Below are positions 26,258-35,658 of a stretch of 64,000 nucleotides of DNA, piece after piece. Each line of letters opens with the position of its first letter. Positions within the stretch are counted from its first letter, which is position 1. The translations under genes and the position numbers were made by a program. Source of the DNA: Neisseria zalophi (GTDB taxonomy: Bacteria; Pseudomonadota; Gammaproteobacteria; Burkholderiales; Neisseriaceae); NCBI RefSeq assembly GCF_008807015.1, contig NZ_CP031700.1, positions 2,359,694-2,423,693 of the forward strand. The letters run 5' to 3'. The notes beneath the pieces are model-generated. The model did not search any database, had not been told where the DNA came from, and saw only the letters and a program-made list of their open reading frames with translations.

Positions 26258-27412
26258 CTAGCCCGGTTTGCCATCGGCACGCGGCACCACCAACCACGGG
26301 ATATAGCGGCAGGCATACAACAATAAAGACAAGGCAAATAAAACCGCCGACAAACGAATACTGTGCGTATAAGCCGTTCCCCCGACAAACACCGCCAAAG
26401 TGCGCACCACAGTCGCAGCAATCATCAGCCAAAACGCCAGCGGCATCGGTTTAGGCGCAGGATAAATCGAATGGCCGGTATGCCCCAACGCCGTACGCGC
26501 CATCATGCCGACCGTGAGCAAGCCGATACCGCCGACACCGATAAAATGTACCCCCAAGCTCAGATAAGCTGGCTTCCATTGTGCCACGCCGACGGTAGCC
26601 AAGCCCAAAGCCGTAAACAGATAGCCGGCAAACAAAACCCACAGCATCGGCTCGCGCCATACCGCTTTATGCCACCAACGGAACACCTGTACAAAATTAA
26701 TCACCCCTGCCGCCAACGCAAACAATGCCGCCAACGGTAATGCGGTTTGAAACAACATCAAAACCGCCGCCAGCATCGGCAACACCAAAGCGGATAAAGC
26801 CACCCACATCGGCGTTTGCACTTGCGGGATACCCAGTCGTTTAGAGGTAAAAAACGGCATAATCCTCATCCCCACCAAACCGATAAAGCCCGCCATCATA
26901 ATCAACCCCGACAATAAGCCGTTCAGCAACGCCTCTGCCTGAAAAGGCTGTAAATAAAGATGAAAAACCGCATGCGTCAGCCCGAAAACAAACAGCGCCA
27001 CCACGGCAATATAATTACGCGAATTGCGGCTGCGGATAACCGGCAACGCCATACACACCGCCGCATACCAGAAAAATAAAGTACCGAATACCCCGCTAAC
27101 TGCCGTGCCGTGTGGGAAATACAATGCAATCCGCGCCACCAGCCAGCAAGCGGCTAATCCGAACAAAGCGGCGCCACGGGTCGGCGGCTGTTTGGTCCAA
27201 GTGGCCACCGCCGTTAATAAGAATCCCACCACAACCGCACCGGAATAGCCCCAAATCATTTCATGGGCATGCCAATAAAAACCGGGCATATCTGCCGTAC
27301 CCAGATAACCAAACCCCCACAACAGCACCGAGAACATCCCGAAAAGTGCCGCAAACATATAAAACGGGCGGAAAGCCATCGCCCATACCGGATGAGAAAA
27401 TAAAGCGTTCAT
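26258..27412 (-). CDS. nnrS: NnrS-family heme/copper membrane protein
   Basis: A 384-residue protein of about twelve transmembrane helices, family NnrS, known to be induced in nitric oxide response and to protect against nitrosative stress. It starts HPVWAMAFRPFYMFAALF and contains the HAHEMIWGYSGAVV segment with the conserved histidines and the HFIGVGGIGLLTVGMMAR block. ATG 27412 with AAGGA about 11 bases upstream was preferred to TTG 27418. nsrR and a hemerythrin gene lie just upstream, so a shared NO-response role is likely. Confidence 0.92.
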   Translation of the reverse strand: MNALFSHPVWAMAFRPFYMFAALFGMFSVLLWGFGYLGTADMPGFYWHAHEMIWGYSGAVVVGFLLTAVATWTKQPPTRGAALFGLAACWLVARIALYFPHGTAVSGVFGTLFFWYAAVCMALPVIRSRNSRNYIAVVALFVFGLTHAVFHLYLQPFQAEALLNGLLSGLIMMAGFIGLVGMRIMPFFTSKRLGIPQVQTPMWVALSALVLPMLAAVLMLFQTALPLAALFALAAGVINFVQVFRWWHKAVWREPMLWVLFAGYLFTALGLATVGVAQWKPAYLSLGVHFIGVGGIGLLTVGMMARTALGHTGHSIYPAPKPMPLAFWLMIAATVVRTLAVFVGGTAYTHSIRLSAVLFALSLLLYACRYIPWLVVPRADGKPG

Positions 27413-27577
27413 GGTCAAGGTTCCTTATTATCTATTGTCTGATGATCACTATACGGTCAGCCTGTTTTAAATATTTATATCCCCCCCGCAACAACCGTGT
27501 GGAATACCAATTATTTTAAGCCGCTATAACATTATTCTTATAGATGACACCGTTTAGGCCGTCTGAAAAGCCATTGC

Positions 27578-27943
27578 CTAATTCAAAAAAGGCTCGATTG
27601 CCGGAAATAATTCCCGTTCTTCAAAACGGGCATGCGCCCGCAATGTCTGCGCAAATTCGGTATTCCAATCGGCATTACTATATTCGGGCTCTGCTATCAT
27701 CTTTCTTAATAAAGCATGATCCGTTTCAAAACGGTTTTTTAATACAGCATCAATTTGAGGCCAATACGGTGCAAATTGCCGCTCCTCAGATAAAAAATGC
27801 GCTAATAATTCCGGCACCTGCGCTTCTATTTCGGCCTGATGGCTGATATGGGGTTCACGTAAAATCCTCAAACACAATACCAGTGCATGATGATGCTCAC
27901 GGGAAAGTTGAACCAAATAAGGATGGCGTTTTAAAGGTTTCAA
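27578..27943 (-). CDS. Hemerythrin HHE-domain protein
   Basis: A 121-residue four-helix protein with iron-ligand motifs of the hemerythrin cation-binding fold: SREHHHAL, HFLSEERQ, ETDHALL and HARFEERELFP. Such proteins hold a di-iron centre and bind O2 or NO, or take part in iron-sulfur repair; it is shorter than the RIC/DnrN repair protein. The start is TTG at 27943, because a stop lies upstream in frame and no ATG fits. It is divergent from nsrR across a perfect palindrome (27968-27996), so NsrR control is likely. Confidence 0.87.
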   Translation of the reverse strand: MKPLKRHPYLVQLSREHHHALVLCLRILREPHISHQAEIEAQVPELLAHFLSEERQFAPYWPQIDAVLKNRFETDHALLRKMIAEPEYSNADWNTEFAQTLRAHARFEERELFPAIEPFLN

Positions 27944-27967
27944 AGTTGTATCCGCTGGATTATTTTA

Positions 27968-27996
27968 TAAGTTTCATATATTATGAAACTTATATA
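27968..27996. promoter_or_regulatory. Perfect palindrome between hemerythrin gene and nsrR, candidate NsrR operator
   Basis: Two 13-base arms TATAAGTTTCATA / TATGAAACTTATA flank TAT. It lies 24 bases before both the hemerythrin start codon and the nsrR start codon. Rrf2 proteins such as NsrR bind dyads of about this size. Autoregulation and joint control of the two genes are inferred. Confidence 0.75.
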
Positions 27997-28019
27997 CAGA
28001 TGAAGTCAAATAAGCTTAT

Positions 28020-28466
28020 ATGTACCTGACACAACACACGGATTACGGATTACGCGTTTTGATTTACACCGCCATCAATGATGACGCATTAGTCAATATC
28101 AGCACCATCGCCGATACCTACGCTATTTCCAAAAGCCATCTCATGAAAGTGGTTACCGCTTTGGTTAAAGGCGGTTTTCTTGACAGCATACGCGGCAAAG
28201 GCGGCGGCCTAAAGCTTGCCCGCCCGCCGGAAGAAATCAATATCGGCGCCGTCGTGCGGCATTTGGAACCCATGCAACTGGTCGAATGCATGGGGCCGAA
28301 CAATGAATGTCTGATTACCCCCAACTGCCGTCTTGCCGGTATATTAGGCGGCGGCATCAAAGCTTTCCTCAATTATCTCGACGGTTTCACCTTGGCCGAC
28401 CTGTTAAATAAACCCACATATAATCTGCTTTATTTTTCTAAAATACATACGCCGCTGGAAACATAA
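28020..28466 (+). CDS. nsrR: Nitric-oxide-sensing Rrf2-family repressor NsrR
   Basis: NsrR is an iron-sulfur repressor that releases DNA when NO attacks its cluster. The 148-residue protein has the Rrf2 start YLTQHTDYGLRVLIY, a winged helix (SKSHLMKVVTALVKGGFLDSIRGKGGGLKLAR split across residues 37-68) and three cluster cysteines, C90, C97 and C103. Known neisserial NsrR targets are denitrification and NO-protection genes; here nnrS and a hemerythrin gene are neighbours. No clear Shine-Dalgarno; the start is set by the conserved N-terminus. Confidence 0.93.
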   Translation: MYLTQHTDYGLRVLIYTAINDDALVNISTIADTYAISKSHLMKVVTALVKGGFLDSIRGKGGGLKLARPPEEINIGAVVRHLEPMQLVECMGPNNECLITPNCRLAGILGGGIKAFLNYLDGFTLADLLNKPTYNLLYFSKIHTPLET

Positions 28467-28807
28467 ACCACTCATAAATCATAAAACTTTATTTTTAAAT
28501 AAAAATAAGCCTACCAACTTATAAATTCATTGAACGATACCCAAATTATCTATTTCCTTTCTCATACGCCACTATTGTCTATCCCAAACCAATTGTTATA
28601 ACATTACATAATTAAGCTGTATGAATATAGGTATGCTCAACCCTATTTCTCAAAAAATCCTACTATAAACCTTAAAATAGTAAATTATTTTAATAACTTA
28701 TAAATACTCTTTCAAAACATAACATAATGTAAAAACATGCTTTTTTAACACATAAAAGTTTAAAAAAACGTTGCAAACAATAATAATTGCTATTACCATA
28801 ATTGATT
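28467..28807. other. AT-rich spacer upstream of tonB
   Basis: No gene seen on either strand. The last 30 bases contain a candidate Fur box. The rest is AT-rich without DUS, convincing terminator or RNA fold. Confidence 0.7.
28776..28794. promoter_or_regulatory. Candidate Fur box upstream of tonB
   Basis: AACAATAATAATTGCTATT matches 12 of 19 positions of the E. coli Fur consensus GATAATGATAATCATTATC and lies 14 bases before the tonB ATG. Iron control of tonB-exbB-exbD is well established in Neisseria; this exact site is a guess from similarity. Confidence 0.5.
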
Positions 28808-29779
28808 ATGAAAAATGAACGCATTCTCCCCCCAACCGCGCTTGTGCTGGTTACCTTTCTACACATGGGTGTTATCGCCCTAGCATGGCAGATAAGGCAA
28901 CCGGCACAAATCGGTATGGAACATATAGAGTTTATCGATTTAGGAGATTTCGGTGGTGGTGATGGCACTCCGGAAGGTGCCGGTTCGCCTGCACCCGAAG
29001 AAACCCCTCCTGCTCCGCCGCAACCCGAACCACCCAAGCCAAAGGCTCAACCCAAGCCTCAGCCCAAACCGAAACCGGTAGTCAAACCTAAAGCCGAACT
29101 GAAGCCTGTGATTACAAAAAAAGCACAGGCTGATATACGTCAGCCGAAGCCCGAACCCAAGCCAAAACCGGAGCCGAAGCCTGAACCTCAGCCTAAGCCA
29201 GAGCCAAAACCTGAACCTAAACCCGAACCAAAGCCTGAACCCAAGCCGGATCCTAAACCTGCCGAACAAGCCGCGGAAAAACCGGCAACCCAAACAGCCG
29301 CTACATCCGATAAACCAGCAGGCAATCAGGTTACATCACCCAACGGCACAGGTAACGGATTAGGCCGCTCAGAAACACAAGGTAGAGGTAGCGGCACCAA
29401 CGGAACGGGGACAGGCCGAGGACTTGGCAGCGGTGAAGGTAGCGGCAGCAAAACCGGTGCTGGACACGGTAGCAGCATAGGAGGCGGTAGCGGATCAGGT
29501 AATGGAGCAGGCAGCAGCCGCGGCAATCCAAACAAAGCCAGCGGCAATATACCCCGCCCCCCTTATCCGCCCTTATCCCGCGAAATGGAAGAAGAAGGTA
29601 CTGTTCGATTAGCTGTATTGGTTTCTCCTGATGGCAAAGTGGCTAATGTCAGAATAGCTAAAAGCAGCGGCCATGTGCGTTTGGATAGAGCAGCCCAAAG
29701 AGCAGCCCAATCAGGCAGATTCAAGCCAAACGGTTGGACGGAATTTAGTGTATCCGTACAATTTTCATTAAGTGACTAA
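28808..29779 (+). CDS. tonB: TonB energy transducer
   Basis: TonB spans the periplasm and passes proton-motive energy from ExbB/ExbD to outer-membrane receptors. From ATG 28808 it is 323 residues: an N-terminal transmembrane anchor (about 10-30), a long Pro/Lys/Glu repeat region of KPEP/KPKP units (about 70-150), a Gly/Ser/Thr-rich stretch (about 170-245) and the C-terminal domain ([35 protein letters not shown]). The glycine-rich part is unusual for TonB. exbB and exbD follow. A DUS hairpin separates it from exbB. Confidence 0.93.
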   Translation: MKNERILPPTALVLVTFLHMGVIALAWQIRQPAQIGMEHIEFIDLGDFGGGDGTPEGAGSPAPEETPPAPPQPEPPKPKAQPKPQPKPKPVVKPKAELKPVITKKAQADIRQPKPEPKPKPEPKPEPQPKPEPKPEPKPEPKPEPKPDPKPAEQAAEKPATQTAATSDKPAGNQVTSPNGTGNGLGRSETQGRGSGTNGTGTGRGLGSGEGSGSKTGAGHGSSIGGGSGSGNGAGSSRGNPNKASGNIPRPPYPPLSREMEEEGTVRLAVLVSPDGKVANVRIAKSSGHVRLDRAAQRAAQSGRFKPNGWTEFSVSVQFSLSD

Positions 29780-29800
29780 TCTTATCTTTAACCGTTTCGT

Positions 29801-29835
29801 TTCAGACGGCCGCCCTATTAAACCGGCCGTCTGAA
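29801..29835. terminator. DUS-pair hairpin between tonB and exbB
   Basis: TTCAGACGGCC and GGCCGTCTGAA form an 11-bp stem with a 13-base loop but no T-tract follows, so it may only partly stop transcription and so lower exbB-exbD relative to tonB. Confidence 0.65.
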
Positions 29836-29916
29836 TAACTGGCTTGAACTGTAAGTAATTTATTTAGAACACAACGTATAAACCGTATTTCATTATTTAA
29901 CTCTCTGGAAATTATT

Positions 29917-30576
29917 ATGAACTTAGGACTCGTTTTTCAATCTGGTGATTATGTATTAATCAGCGTTTTTGTATTGCTGGTATTAATGAGCATTGTCACA
30001 TGGACCGTCATCATTATCCGTGCTATCCGACTGTCGCAAGCAAAAAGCGGTAACCGTACTGTCAAACCTTTAATCTGGAATGCCAAAACACTGGAAGAAG
30101 CCGTACAAAAAGCCAAAAGTGTTGACGCACCAATGAGTGCCTTAACGCTGGAAGCTGTTCGCGCTCATCAAAACTACAATAAACACAAAGATACTCAAAT
30201 TGCTGCCGCAGTACCGCTTAATGAATACCTGGTTCGCCAAATCCGCAACAGCATGAGCCAAATCTTGCGTCGTTTCGACGGCGGTTTGACCGCATTGGCC
30301 TCTATCGGTGCCACCGCACCGTTTATCGGGCTGTTCGGTACGGTTTGGGGGATTTACCACGCCCTGATCAATATCAGCCAAAGCGGACAAATGAGTATTG
30401 CTGCCGTTGCCGGCCCGATTGGTGAAGCTTTGGTGGCTACCGCTGCCGGTTTGTTTGTGGCGATTCCCGCCGTATTAGCCTACAACTTCCTTGTACGCGG
30501 CAATAAAACCCTTGCCCAAGATATGGATGCTTTCGCACACGACTTCCATGTCCAACTACTGAACAATAAGGACTAA
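29917..30576 (+). CDS. exbB: ExbB proton-channel subunit
   Basis: A 219-residue MotA/TolQ/ExbB-family inner-membrane protein. Three hydrophobic helices (about 12-35, 120-145 and 165-190) surround the conserved [24 protein letters not shown] and [24 protein letters not shown] blocks that form the proton pathway. It is the standard partner of TonB upstream and ExbD 3 bases downstream. Confidence 0.95.
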   Translation: MNLGLVFQSGDYVLISVFVLLVLMSIVTWTVIIIRAIRLSQAKSGNRTVKPLIWNAKTLEEAVQKAKSVDAPMSALTLEAVRAHQNYNKHKDTQIAAAVPLNEYLVRQIRNSMSQILRRFDGGLTALASIGATAPFIGLFGTVWGIYHALINISQSGQMSIAAVAGPIGEALVATAAGLFVAIPAVLAYNFLVRGNKTLAQDMDAFAHDFHVQLLNNKD

Positions 30577-30579
30577 AAA

Positions 30580-31017
30580 ATGGCATTCGGATCAATGAAC
30601 TCCGGTGAAGATGCACCGATGGCCGACATCAACGTGACTCCGTTGGTTGATGTGATGCTGGTATTGCTGATTGTATTTATGATTACCATGCCGGTATTGA
30701 CACACTCTATTCCTTTACAACTGCCGACAGCTTCGGAAGATGCTCCGGAAACCATACAGCCTAAAGACCCCCTGCGCCTAACCATCTCGGCAGAAGGTGC
30801 TTATATGATTGGTGCGGAATCCACCACCGAAAAAAGCTTGGAAGAGGTTACCGCCGAGCTCAAGCAGGCTAAAGCAGAAAATGAAGATCTGATTGTGGCG
30901 ATTGCCGCCGATAAAGCCGTTGAATACGATTTTGTCGCCCAAGCTCTGCAAGCTGCCCGTGAGGCTGGCGTTAGCAAAATCGGTTTTGTAACGGAAACCC
31001 GAGCAGAAGGCAACTAA
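30580..31017 (+). CDS. exbD: ExbD proton-channel subunit
   Basis: A 145-residue protein with one N-terminal transmembrane helix (about 20-42) bearing the proton-relay Asp in NVTPLVDVMLVLLIVFMIT, followed by a periplasmic domain. It belongs to the TonB system; the gene ends at a DUS hairpin terminator. Only 3 bases separate it from exbB. Confidence 0.95.
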   Translation: MAFGSMNSGEDAPMADINVTPLVDVMLVLLIVFMITMPVLTHSIPLQLPTASEDAPETIQPKDPLRLTISAEGAYMIGAESTTEKSLEEVTAELKQAKAENEDLIVAIAADKAVEYDFVAQALQAAREAGVSKIGFVTETRAEGN

Positions 31018-31046
31018 TCACTTGGTAAATATTCGCCCTTAACCAG

Positions 31047-31079
31047 AGAGGCCGTCTGAAATATTTTCAGACGGCCTCT
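31047..31079. terminator. DUS-pair terminator after exbD
   Basis: AGAGGCCGTCTGAA and TTCAGACGGCCTCT form a 14-bp stem with Ts after it; it lies between the convergent exbD and STAS-like genes. Confidence 0.88.
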
Positions 31080-31108
31080 TTGATTTGTGCATATTCAATT
31101 AAATCTTA

Positions 31109-31468
31109 TCATGATTCGGAATGTGTAGCCTGCAACCATTCCTGTGCAGAAGCCGCGTCATCAAAATATTTTGGGTGTTGTTGGGTAATCAGACTGGATA
31201 AGCGTGTACCCAGTTTAATCCATACATCATCTACCACAATGGCAATCCGACCAAAGTCATTTTCATGTTCACGCATGAATTTCAACTGTTCAACCGCCAT
31301 ATCAATCGTAAAATCTTTCAACATGCTTAAATCAAGCAACATATCGGGGCGGTGGATTTTTTGCGTACATTCCAAAGCGGCATTTTCGAATTCATAGAAA
31401 TCTTCCACCGTAAATTCATTATACAAAGCCACATTCAAACCATAAGCCTGCTCACGGATAGAAATCAT
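31109..31468 (-). CDS. SpoIIAA-like / STAS-SEC14 domain protein
   Basis: A 119-residue soluble protein resembling the SpoIIAA-like (DUF3478) family with a STAS/SEC14-type alpha-beta fold: LNVALYNEFTVEDFYEFENA, a central MLLDLSMLKDFTIDMAVEQLKF segment and the C-terminal HPKYFDDAASAQEWL. Family members are implicated in lipid or small-molecule binding but have no settled role. It has a GAGGAG ribosome-binding site. Its start is 20 bases beyond the stop of the EamA gene on the same strand, so the two may be co-transcribed. Confidence 0.78.
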   Translation of the reverse strand: MISIREQAYGLNVALYNEFTVEDFYEFENAALECTQKIHRPDMLLDLSMLKDFTIDMAVEQLKFMREHENDFGRIAIVVDDVWIKLGTRLSSLITQQHPKYFDDAASAQEWLQATHSES

Positions 31469-31487
31469 TATGTACTCCTCATTATTG

Positions 31488-32384
31488 TTATTTGAAAAAT
31501 TTGAGCTTATTCAGCCAAGCCGGCGGTAAGCTGCTTAAAATACCACTTATTACAATAATACCCATTCCCAACACTTCCTGCCAGCTGATTTTATCACCAA
31601 AAAGCCATACCCCACCAAGCGATGAAAAAACCACCGTTAAATAAGAAAGTGAAGCCACCGTAAATTTCTGCCCTACTTTATAGGCATAAGTCATGCACAA
31701 TTGCGCCACCAATGCCGAGGCACCGATACCGATCAGATAAGGCAACGTCTCCCAAGTAAGCGAATGCCATCCGCTAATCGTCGTCCATATTCCCGCTAAA
31801 GCCATGCCCACCAGCGATAGATAAAAAACGACCCGCCAGCCCGGTTCGCCGAGCAGGGAAAGTTCGCGTACCTGCAAATAAGCCCAACCGGCCAATAATC
31901 CGCCGCACAGCCCGACCAATGCCGCCCACTCCTGCCCGCCTTGAAAAGACGGATTCAATAATAAAACCACGCCGATAAAGCCCAATATCAAAACCGCAAA
32001 CGTATATAAAGATATTTTTTCCCTTAATACCACAAAAGACAATATGGCCAGAAAAATAGAAGAGGTATAGCCGAGTGTGACACCGGTTGCCAACGGCAAA
32101 TGCATAATGGCATAAAAAATACAAAACATGCCGAGTGTGCCCGAAACGCTGCGGCTTAAATGGGCTTTCCAATAAGGCGTTCGAAACGTTTTCCCCTGCA
32201 TCTTAGCCATTGCGCCGAGAAAAACAGCCGAAAAACCCATACGCCAAAACACCAGCTCGCTCGAACTGAAGCCGAACTTTACCGAAGCGGCTTTAATCCC
32301 AAAATTCATTATCGTAAAACAAACGGCGGCAATAACCATCCAACCCGAACCAAGCGGATCACGAGTCTCTTGAACATTCATCAT
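31488..32384 (-). CDS. EamA/DMT-superfamily transporter (second copy in window)
   Basis: A 298-residue membrane protein of about ten helices in two EamA repeats (about 15-140 and 150-290). It is only distantly similar to the transporter at 24141-25055 (different helix sequences), so they are paralogues of one superfamily and not recent duplicates. Blocks such as FWRMGFSAVFLGAMAK and MTYAYKVGQKFTVASLSYLTVVFS are typical. Substrate unknown. Start is one of two tandem ATGs at 32384/32381. Confidence 0.85.
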   Translation of the reverse strand: MMNVQETRDPLGSGWMVIAAVCFTIMNFGIKAASVKFGFSSSELVFWRMGFSAVFLGAMAKMQGKTFRTPYWKAHLSRSVSGTLGMFCIFYAIMHLPLATGVTLGYTSSIFLAILSFVVLREKISLYTFAVLILGFIGVVLLLNPSFQGGQEWAALVGLCGGLLAGWAYLQVRELSLLGEPGWRVVFYLSLVGMALAGIWTTISGWHSLTWETLPYLIGIGASALVAQLCMTYAYKVGQKFTVASLSYLTVVFSSLGGVWLFGDKISWQEVLGMGIIVISGILSSLPPAWLNKLKFFK

Positions 32385-32533
32385 TAAATACGGATATCAA
32401 ACAAAAATAAGTGCCATCATACTTAGGTCGGCAAAAACTGTACATAAAAGGCAACCAAAGCCGAACAGAATATATCTGCCGCTCCGTTTATTCACTATAA
32501 TCGAGGCTTTGCAAACCAACATACGGAAACCTC

Positions 32534-32986
32534 ATGCAAACAGAAGTAGAACTCAAAATTCTCAACCCCAAAATGGCCGACCAACTGCCCGCCTACGCCA
32601 CACCCGGCTCGGCCGGCTTGGATTTACGCGCCTGTATCGACGAAGCCGTAGTCTTGCAACCCGGCGAAACCTTTTTAGTACCAACCGGTTTGGCCATCCA
32701 CTTGGACAACCCCGCCTATGCCGCCGTTTTACTGCCACGCTCAGGCCTAGGACATAAACACGGCATCGTATTAGGCAATCTGGTCGGCTTAATCGATTCG
32801 GATTATCAGGGCGAACTGAAAGTATCGGTATGGAACCGTAGCCAAGAAGCGTTTACCATCCAACCATTGGAACGGATTGCGCAAATGGTGATTGTGCCCG
32901 TGATTCAGGCGGCCTTTAAAGTGGTCGATGAATTTGCTGCCAGCGAACGCGGTGAAGGCGGATTCGGCAGCACCGGCAAGGCTTAA
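32534..32986 (+). CDS. dut: dUTP diphosphatase
   Basis: Cleaves dUTP to dUMP to keep uracil out of DNA and feed dTMP synthesis. The 150-residue trimeric dUTPase has the five conserved motifs in order: [45 protein letters not shown] and the C-terminal [12 protein letters not shown]-loop-like tail. It is followed by an unusual cluster of DUS repeats (33014-33079). Confidence 0.96.
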   Translation: MQTEVELKILNPKMADQLPAYATPGSAGLDLRACIDEAVVLQPGETFLVPTGLAIHLDNPAYAAVLLPRSGLGHKHGIVLGNLVGLIDSDYQGELKVSVWNRSQEAFTIQPLERIAQMVIVPVIQAAFKVVDEFAASERGEGGFGSTGKA

Positions 32987-33013
32987 TTTATCTAATTCAT
33001 ATTGGCATGTGAT

Positions 33014-33079
33014 TAAGCCGTCTGAAATAGATAGGCCGTCTGAAATAGATAGGCCGTCTGAAAAGGTTTCAGACGGCCT
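33014..33079. repeat. Triple tandem DUS plus inverted DUS after dut
   Basis: GCCGTCTGAA starts at 33017, 33035 and 33053, an exact 18-base period with AAATAGATAG filling, then an inverted TTCAGACGGCCT at 33068-33079. Only the last direct copy and the inverted copy can form the usual terminator stem; the other two are tandem copies, likely from slippage or unequal exchange. Confidence 0.9.
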
Positions 33080-33172
33080 TGTTTTATTAAACACACCTTT
33101 AAACTATCCATTCACAAAACCATACCATTGAAAACTTTAGTTCTATTCATTCACACCGGAGGCCGTCTGAAA

Positions 33173-34000
33173 TTATTTCTGACAATGCGCACAATAAAAC
33201 GTCCCGCGCTGGCCAATGGTTTCTTTCTGAATCAGGCTGCCGCACTTCACACAAGGTTGGTTATGCCTGCCGTAAACCGTGTATTCCTGTTGGAAATAAC
33301 CGCTGTTGCCCTCGCTATCGACAAAATCGCGCAAGGTACTGCCCCCTGCGGCAATGGCACGCTTTAAAACCGACCGTATAATTTCCACCAATTCGGCGCA
33401 TTCTTGGCGGGTAATCTGATTGGCAGGCCGTTTGGGGGAAATACCCGCTTGAAACAGACTTTCATTGGCATAAATATTACCCACGCCGACCACCACCGCA
33501 TTGTCCATTAACGCCGTTTTAATCGCCCGTTTTTGCTTATGCAGCTTATCGTATAAATAATCGGCATTAAACTCGGCTTCCAGCGGTTCCGGCCCGAGCG
33601 AAGCCAATAGCGGATGATGTTCCGCCGCACCCGCAAACCACAATATCATGCCGAAACGGCGCGGGTCGTGATAGCGCAATAAGGTGCCGTCTTCAAACAT
33701 AATATCCGCATGATCATGTTTATCCGGATGGGCGGCTTTAGGATGTTCCGGATGAAAAACACGCAAGCTGCCCGACATACCCAGATGAATCAGCAACACG
33801 CCCGTTTTAAAATGAATCAACAGATATTTGGCACGGCGGGTACAGTTTAAAACCCGCTCCCCCTGCAAGGTTTCCGCCAAATCCGACGGCACGGGAAAGC
33901 GCAATTTAGGCTGGCGGACAACCACTTCCGCCACGGTTTTCCCCTCTATATGCGGGCTGATACCGCGCAGGGTCGTTTCAACTTCGGGCAATTCGGGCAT
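33173..34000 (-). CDS. mutM: Formamidopyrimidine-DNA glycosylase
   Basis: Removes 8-oxoguanine and formamidopyrimidines, with AP-lyase activity. From the ATG at 34000 the product is 275 residues and starts MPELPEVET, with Pro 2 and Glu 3 as catalytic residues; a longer frame to 34045 is not homologous. Further blocks are [23 protein letters not shown] and the C-terminal zinc finger CVKC...CAHC. A DUS ends one base beyond its stop. Confidence 0.95.
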   Translation of the reverse strand: MPELPEVETTLRGISPHIEGKTVAEVVVRQPKLRFPVPSDLAETLQGERVLNCTRRAKYLLIHFKTGVLLIHLGMSGSLRVFHPEHPKAAHPDKHDHADIMFEDGTLLRYHDPRRFGMILWFAGAAEHHPLLASLGPEPLEAEFNADYLYDKLHKQKRAIKTALMDNAVVVGVGNIYANESLFQAGISPKRPANQITRQECAELVEIIRSVLKRAIAAGGSTLRDFVDSEGNSGYFQQEYTVYGRHNQPCVKCGSLIQKETIGQRGTFYCAHCQK

Positions 34001-34088
34001 AACGGGCTTTCGATAAACAGACAAACAGCGTTTATTGTATAACAAAGCCGGATACCAAACCCAATAACTATCAGGCTTTTATCAACAA

Positions 34089-34119
34089 ACAAGCCGTCTG
34101 AATCTTTCAGACGGCTTGT
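34089..34119. terminator. DUS-pair terminator between tyrS and mutM
   Basis: ACAAGCCGTCTGAA pairs with TTCAGACGGCTTGT across a 3-base centre. It lies just past the end of tyrS on the minus strand. Confidence 0.87.
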
Positions 34120-34140
34120 GATTCATACCAAGCTCAAACC

Positions 34141-35439
34141 TTATTGCCAAACCAATAAAGCATGATTGCGTTTACCGCGGCGGATAATGGTGTATTTACC
34201 AAAACGTTTGAAATCATCGGTAATCAAATAAGCATCATCCGGTTTTTCAGGGGCATGATCCGCATTGTTTTTAACCGCTGCTTTGCCGTTTAACATAACC
34301 GCCCCGCTATTGAGAAAACCACGGGCTTCTTTATTTGATGCGGCCAAACCCGCACGCACCAATGTTTCCACCACATTCGGATTGCCCGACACTTCAAAAG
34401 CCGGCAGGCCGTCTAACGCCAACTGGCCGAAATCGGCTTCGGTTAGGCTGCTTTGGTCTTCGGCAAACAGGTTTTCCGAAATCCGTTGCGCCGCTTCCAA
34501 TGCCGCTTCACCGTGAATCAGGCGGGTCATTTCTTCGGCAAGAATACGCTGCGCCTCCGGTTTGGTGCCGCTGGCTTTGTCTTTCGCCTCGATGGCATCA
34601 ATGTCTTCCACGCTCAGGAAGGTGAAGTATTTCATAAACTTATACACATCGGCATCGGCCACTTTCAGCCAGAACTGATAAAACTGATAAGGCGATGTTT
34701 TCTCTGCACTCAGCCAAACCGCTCCGCCTTCGGTTTTGCCAAACTTAGTGCCGTCCGCTTTGGTCACCAATGGCAAAGTCAGGCCGTAAGCCGTTACCTT
34801 ATTCAGACGGCGGCATAAATCGATACCGCCGGTAATATTGCCCCATTGGTCGGAACCGCCGATTTGCAAAACCGTACCGTGGCGGTTATTCAACTCGGCA
34901 AAGTCATAGCCTTGTAATAAAGCATAGGCAAATTCGGTAAACGAAATGCCGACATCATCGCGCTCGATACGCTGTTTGACCGATTCTTTGTTTAACATCG
35001 CGTTCACTGAAAAATGTTTACCGATGTCGCGCAAAAAATCCAAGCAGTTCATGCCGCCGAACCAATCATAGTTATTCGCCATAATAGCGGCATTTTCGCC
35101 TTCGAAACTTAAAAAAGGCTTCAATTGATTACGGATTTTTTCCACCCAGCCGGCAACGGTTTCCGCCGTATTCAGGCTGCGTTCCACCGCTTTAAAACTC
35201 GGGTCGCCAATCATGCCCGTGGCACCGCCCACCAAAGCCACAGGCGTATGCCCTGCCTGCTGAAAACGGCGCAATGCCAGCACCGGCAACAGATGGCCGA
35301 TATGCAAACTGTCGGCAGTGGGGTCGAAACCGCAATAGAGAGAGATTTTCTGTTCGTTGAGTAAGGTATCTAAGGCTTCGGCATCGGTTGTTTGCGCAAT
35401 AAGCCCGCGGGATTGTAGATCTTGAATGACTGATTTCAT
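34141..35439 (-). CDS. tyrS: Tyrosine-tRNA ligase
   Basis: Class I aminoacyl-tRNA synthetase charging tRNA-Tyr. The 432-residue product has the [19 protein letters not shown] region with the HIGH motif, [10 protein letters not shown], the KFGKTE (KMSKS-like) motif and a C-terminal S4-like RNA-binding domain ([16 protein letters not shown]). It is a single-gene unit on the minus strand with a DUS terminator. About 220 bases separate it from the acyltransferase gene; no feature is seen there. Confidence 0.96.
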   Translation of the reverse strand: MKSVIQDLQSRGLIAQTTDAEALDTLLNEQKISLYCGFDPTADSLHIGHLLPVLALRRFQQAGHTPVALVGGATGMIGDPSFKAVERSLNTAETVAGWVEKIRNQLKPFLSFEGENAAIMANNYDWFGGMNCLDFLRDIGKHFSVNAMLNKESVKQRIERDDVGISFTEFAYALLQGYDFAELNNRHGTVLQIGGSDQWGNITGGIDLCRRLNKVTAYGLTLPLVTKADGTKFGKTEGGAVWLSAEKTSPYQFYQFWLKVADADVYKFMKYFTFLSVEDIDAIEAKDKASGTKPEAQRILAEEMTRLIHGEAALEAAQRISENLFAEDQSSLTEADFGQLALDGLPAFEVSGNPNVVETLVRAGLAASNKEARGFLNSGAVMLNGKAAVKNNADHAPEKPDDAYLITDDFKRFGKYTIIRRGKRNHALLVWQ

Positions 35440-35658
35440 TGAATGTCCGTTGTATTTTGTCGGCCTTTTAAGCGGCTCGACAGGTATTTAAATCATGCTG
35501 AAAATGTAGGGTAATGTATCAAAACTATTTATATTTGTGTATCCAAAATAAATCAGATACGGCAATAGATTGATTTCAAAATATTTAAACCGGCCATACC
35601 AGCCGGTTCAAATGTTTATACATTATACTTTTCTATAAAACAAATGCGGTTGGGGCAG

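Noticed and set aside
27112..27519. A 135-codon plus-strand frame opposite nnrS
   Set aside because: It is a shadow of nnrS, with low-complexity Pro/Thr composition and no start signal.
28940..29293. A 117-codon Arg/Phe/Leu-rich minus-strand frame
   Set aside because: It is the antisense of the KP/EP repeats in tonB.
33014..33079. CRISPR-like repeats after dut
   Set aside because: The repeats are uptake sequences with identical 8-base filling; there are no distinct spacers and no cas genes.
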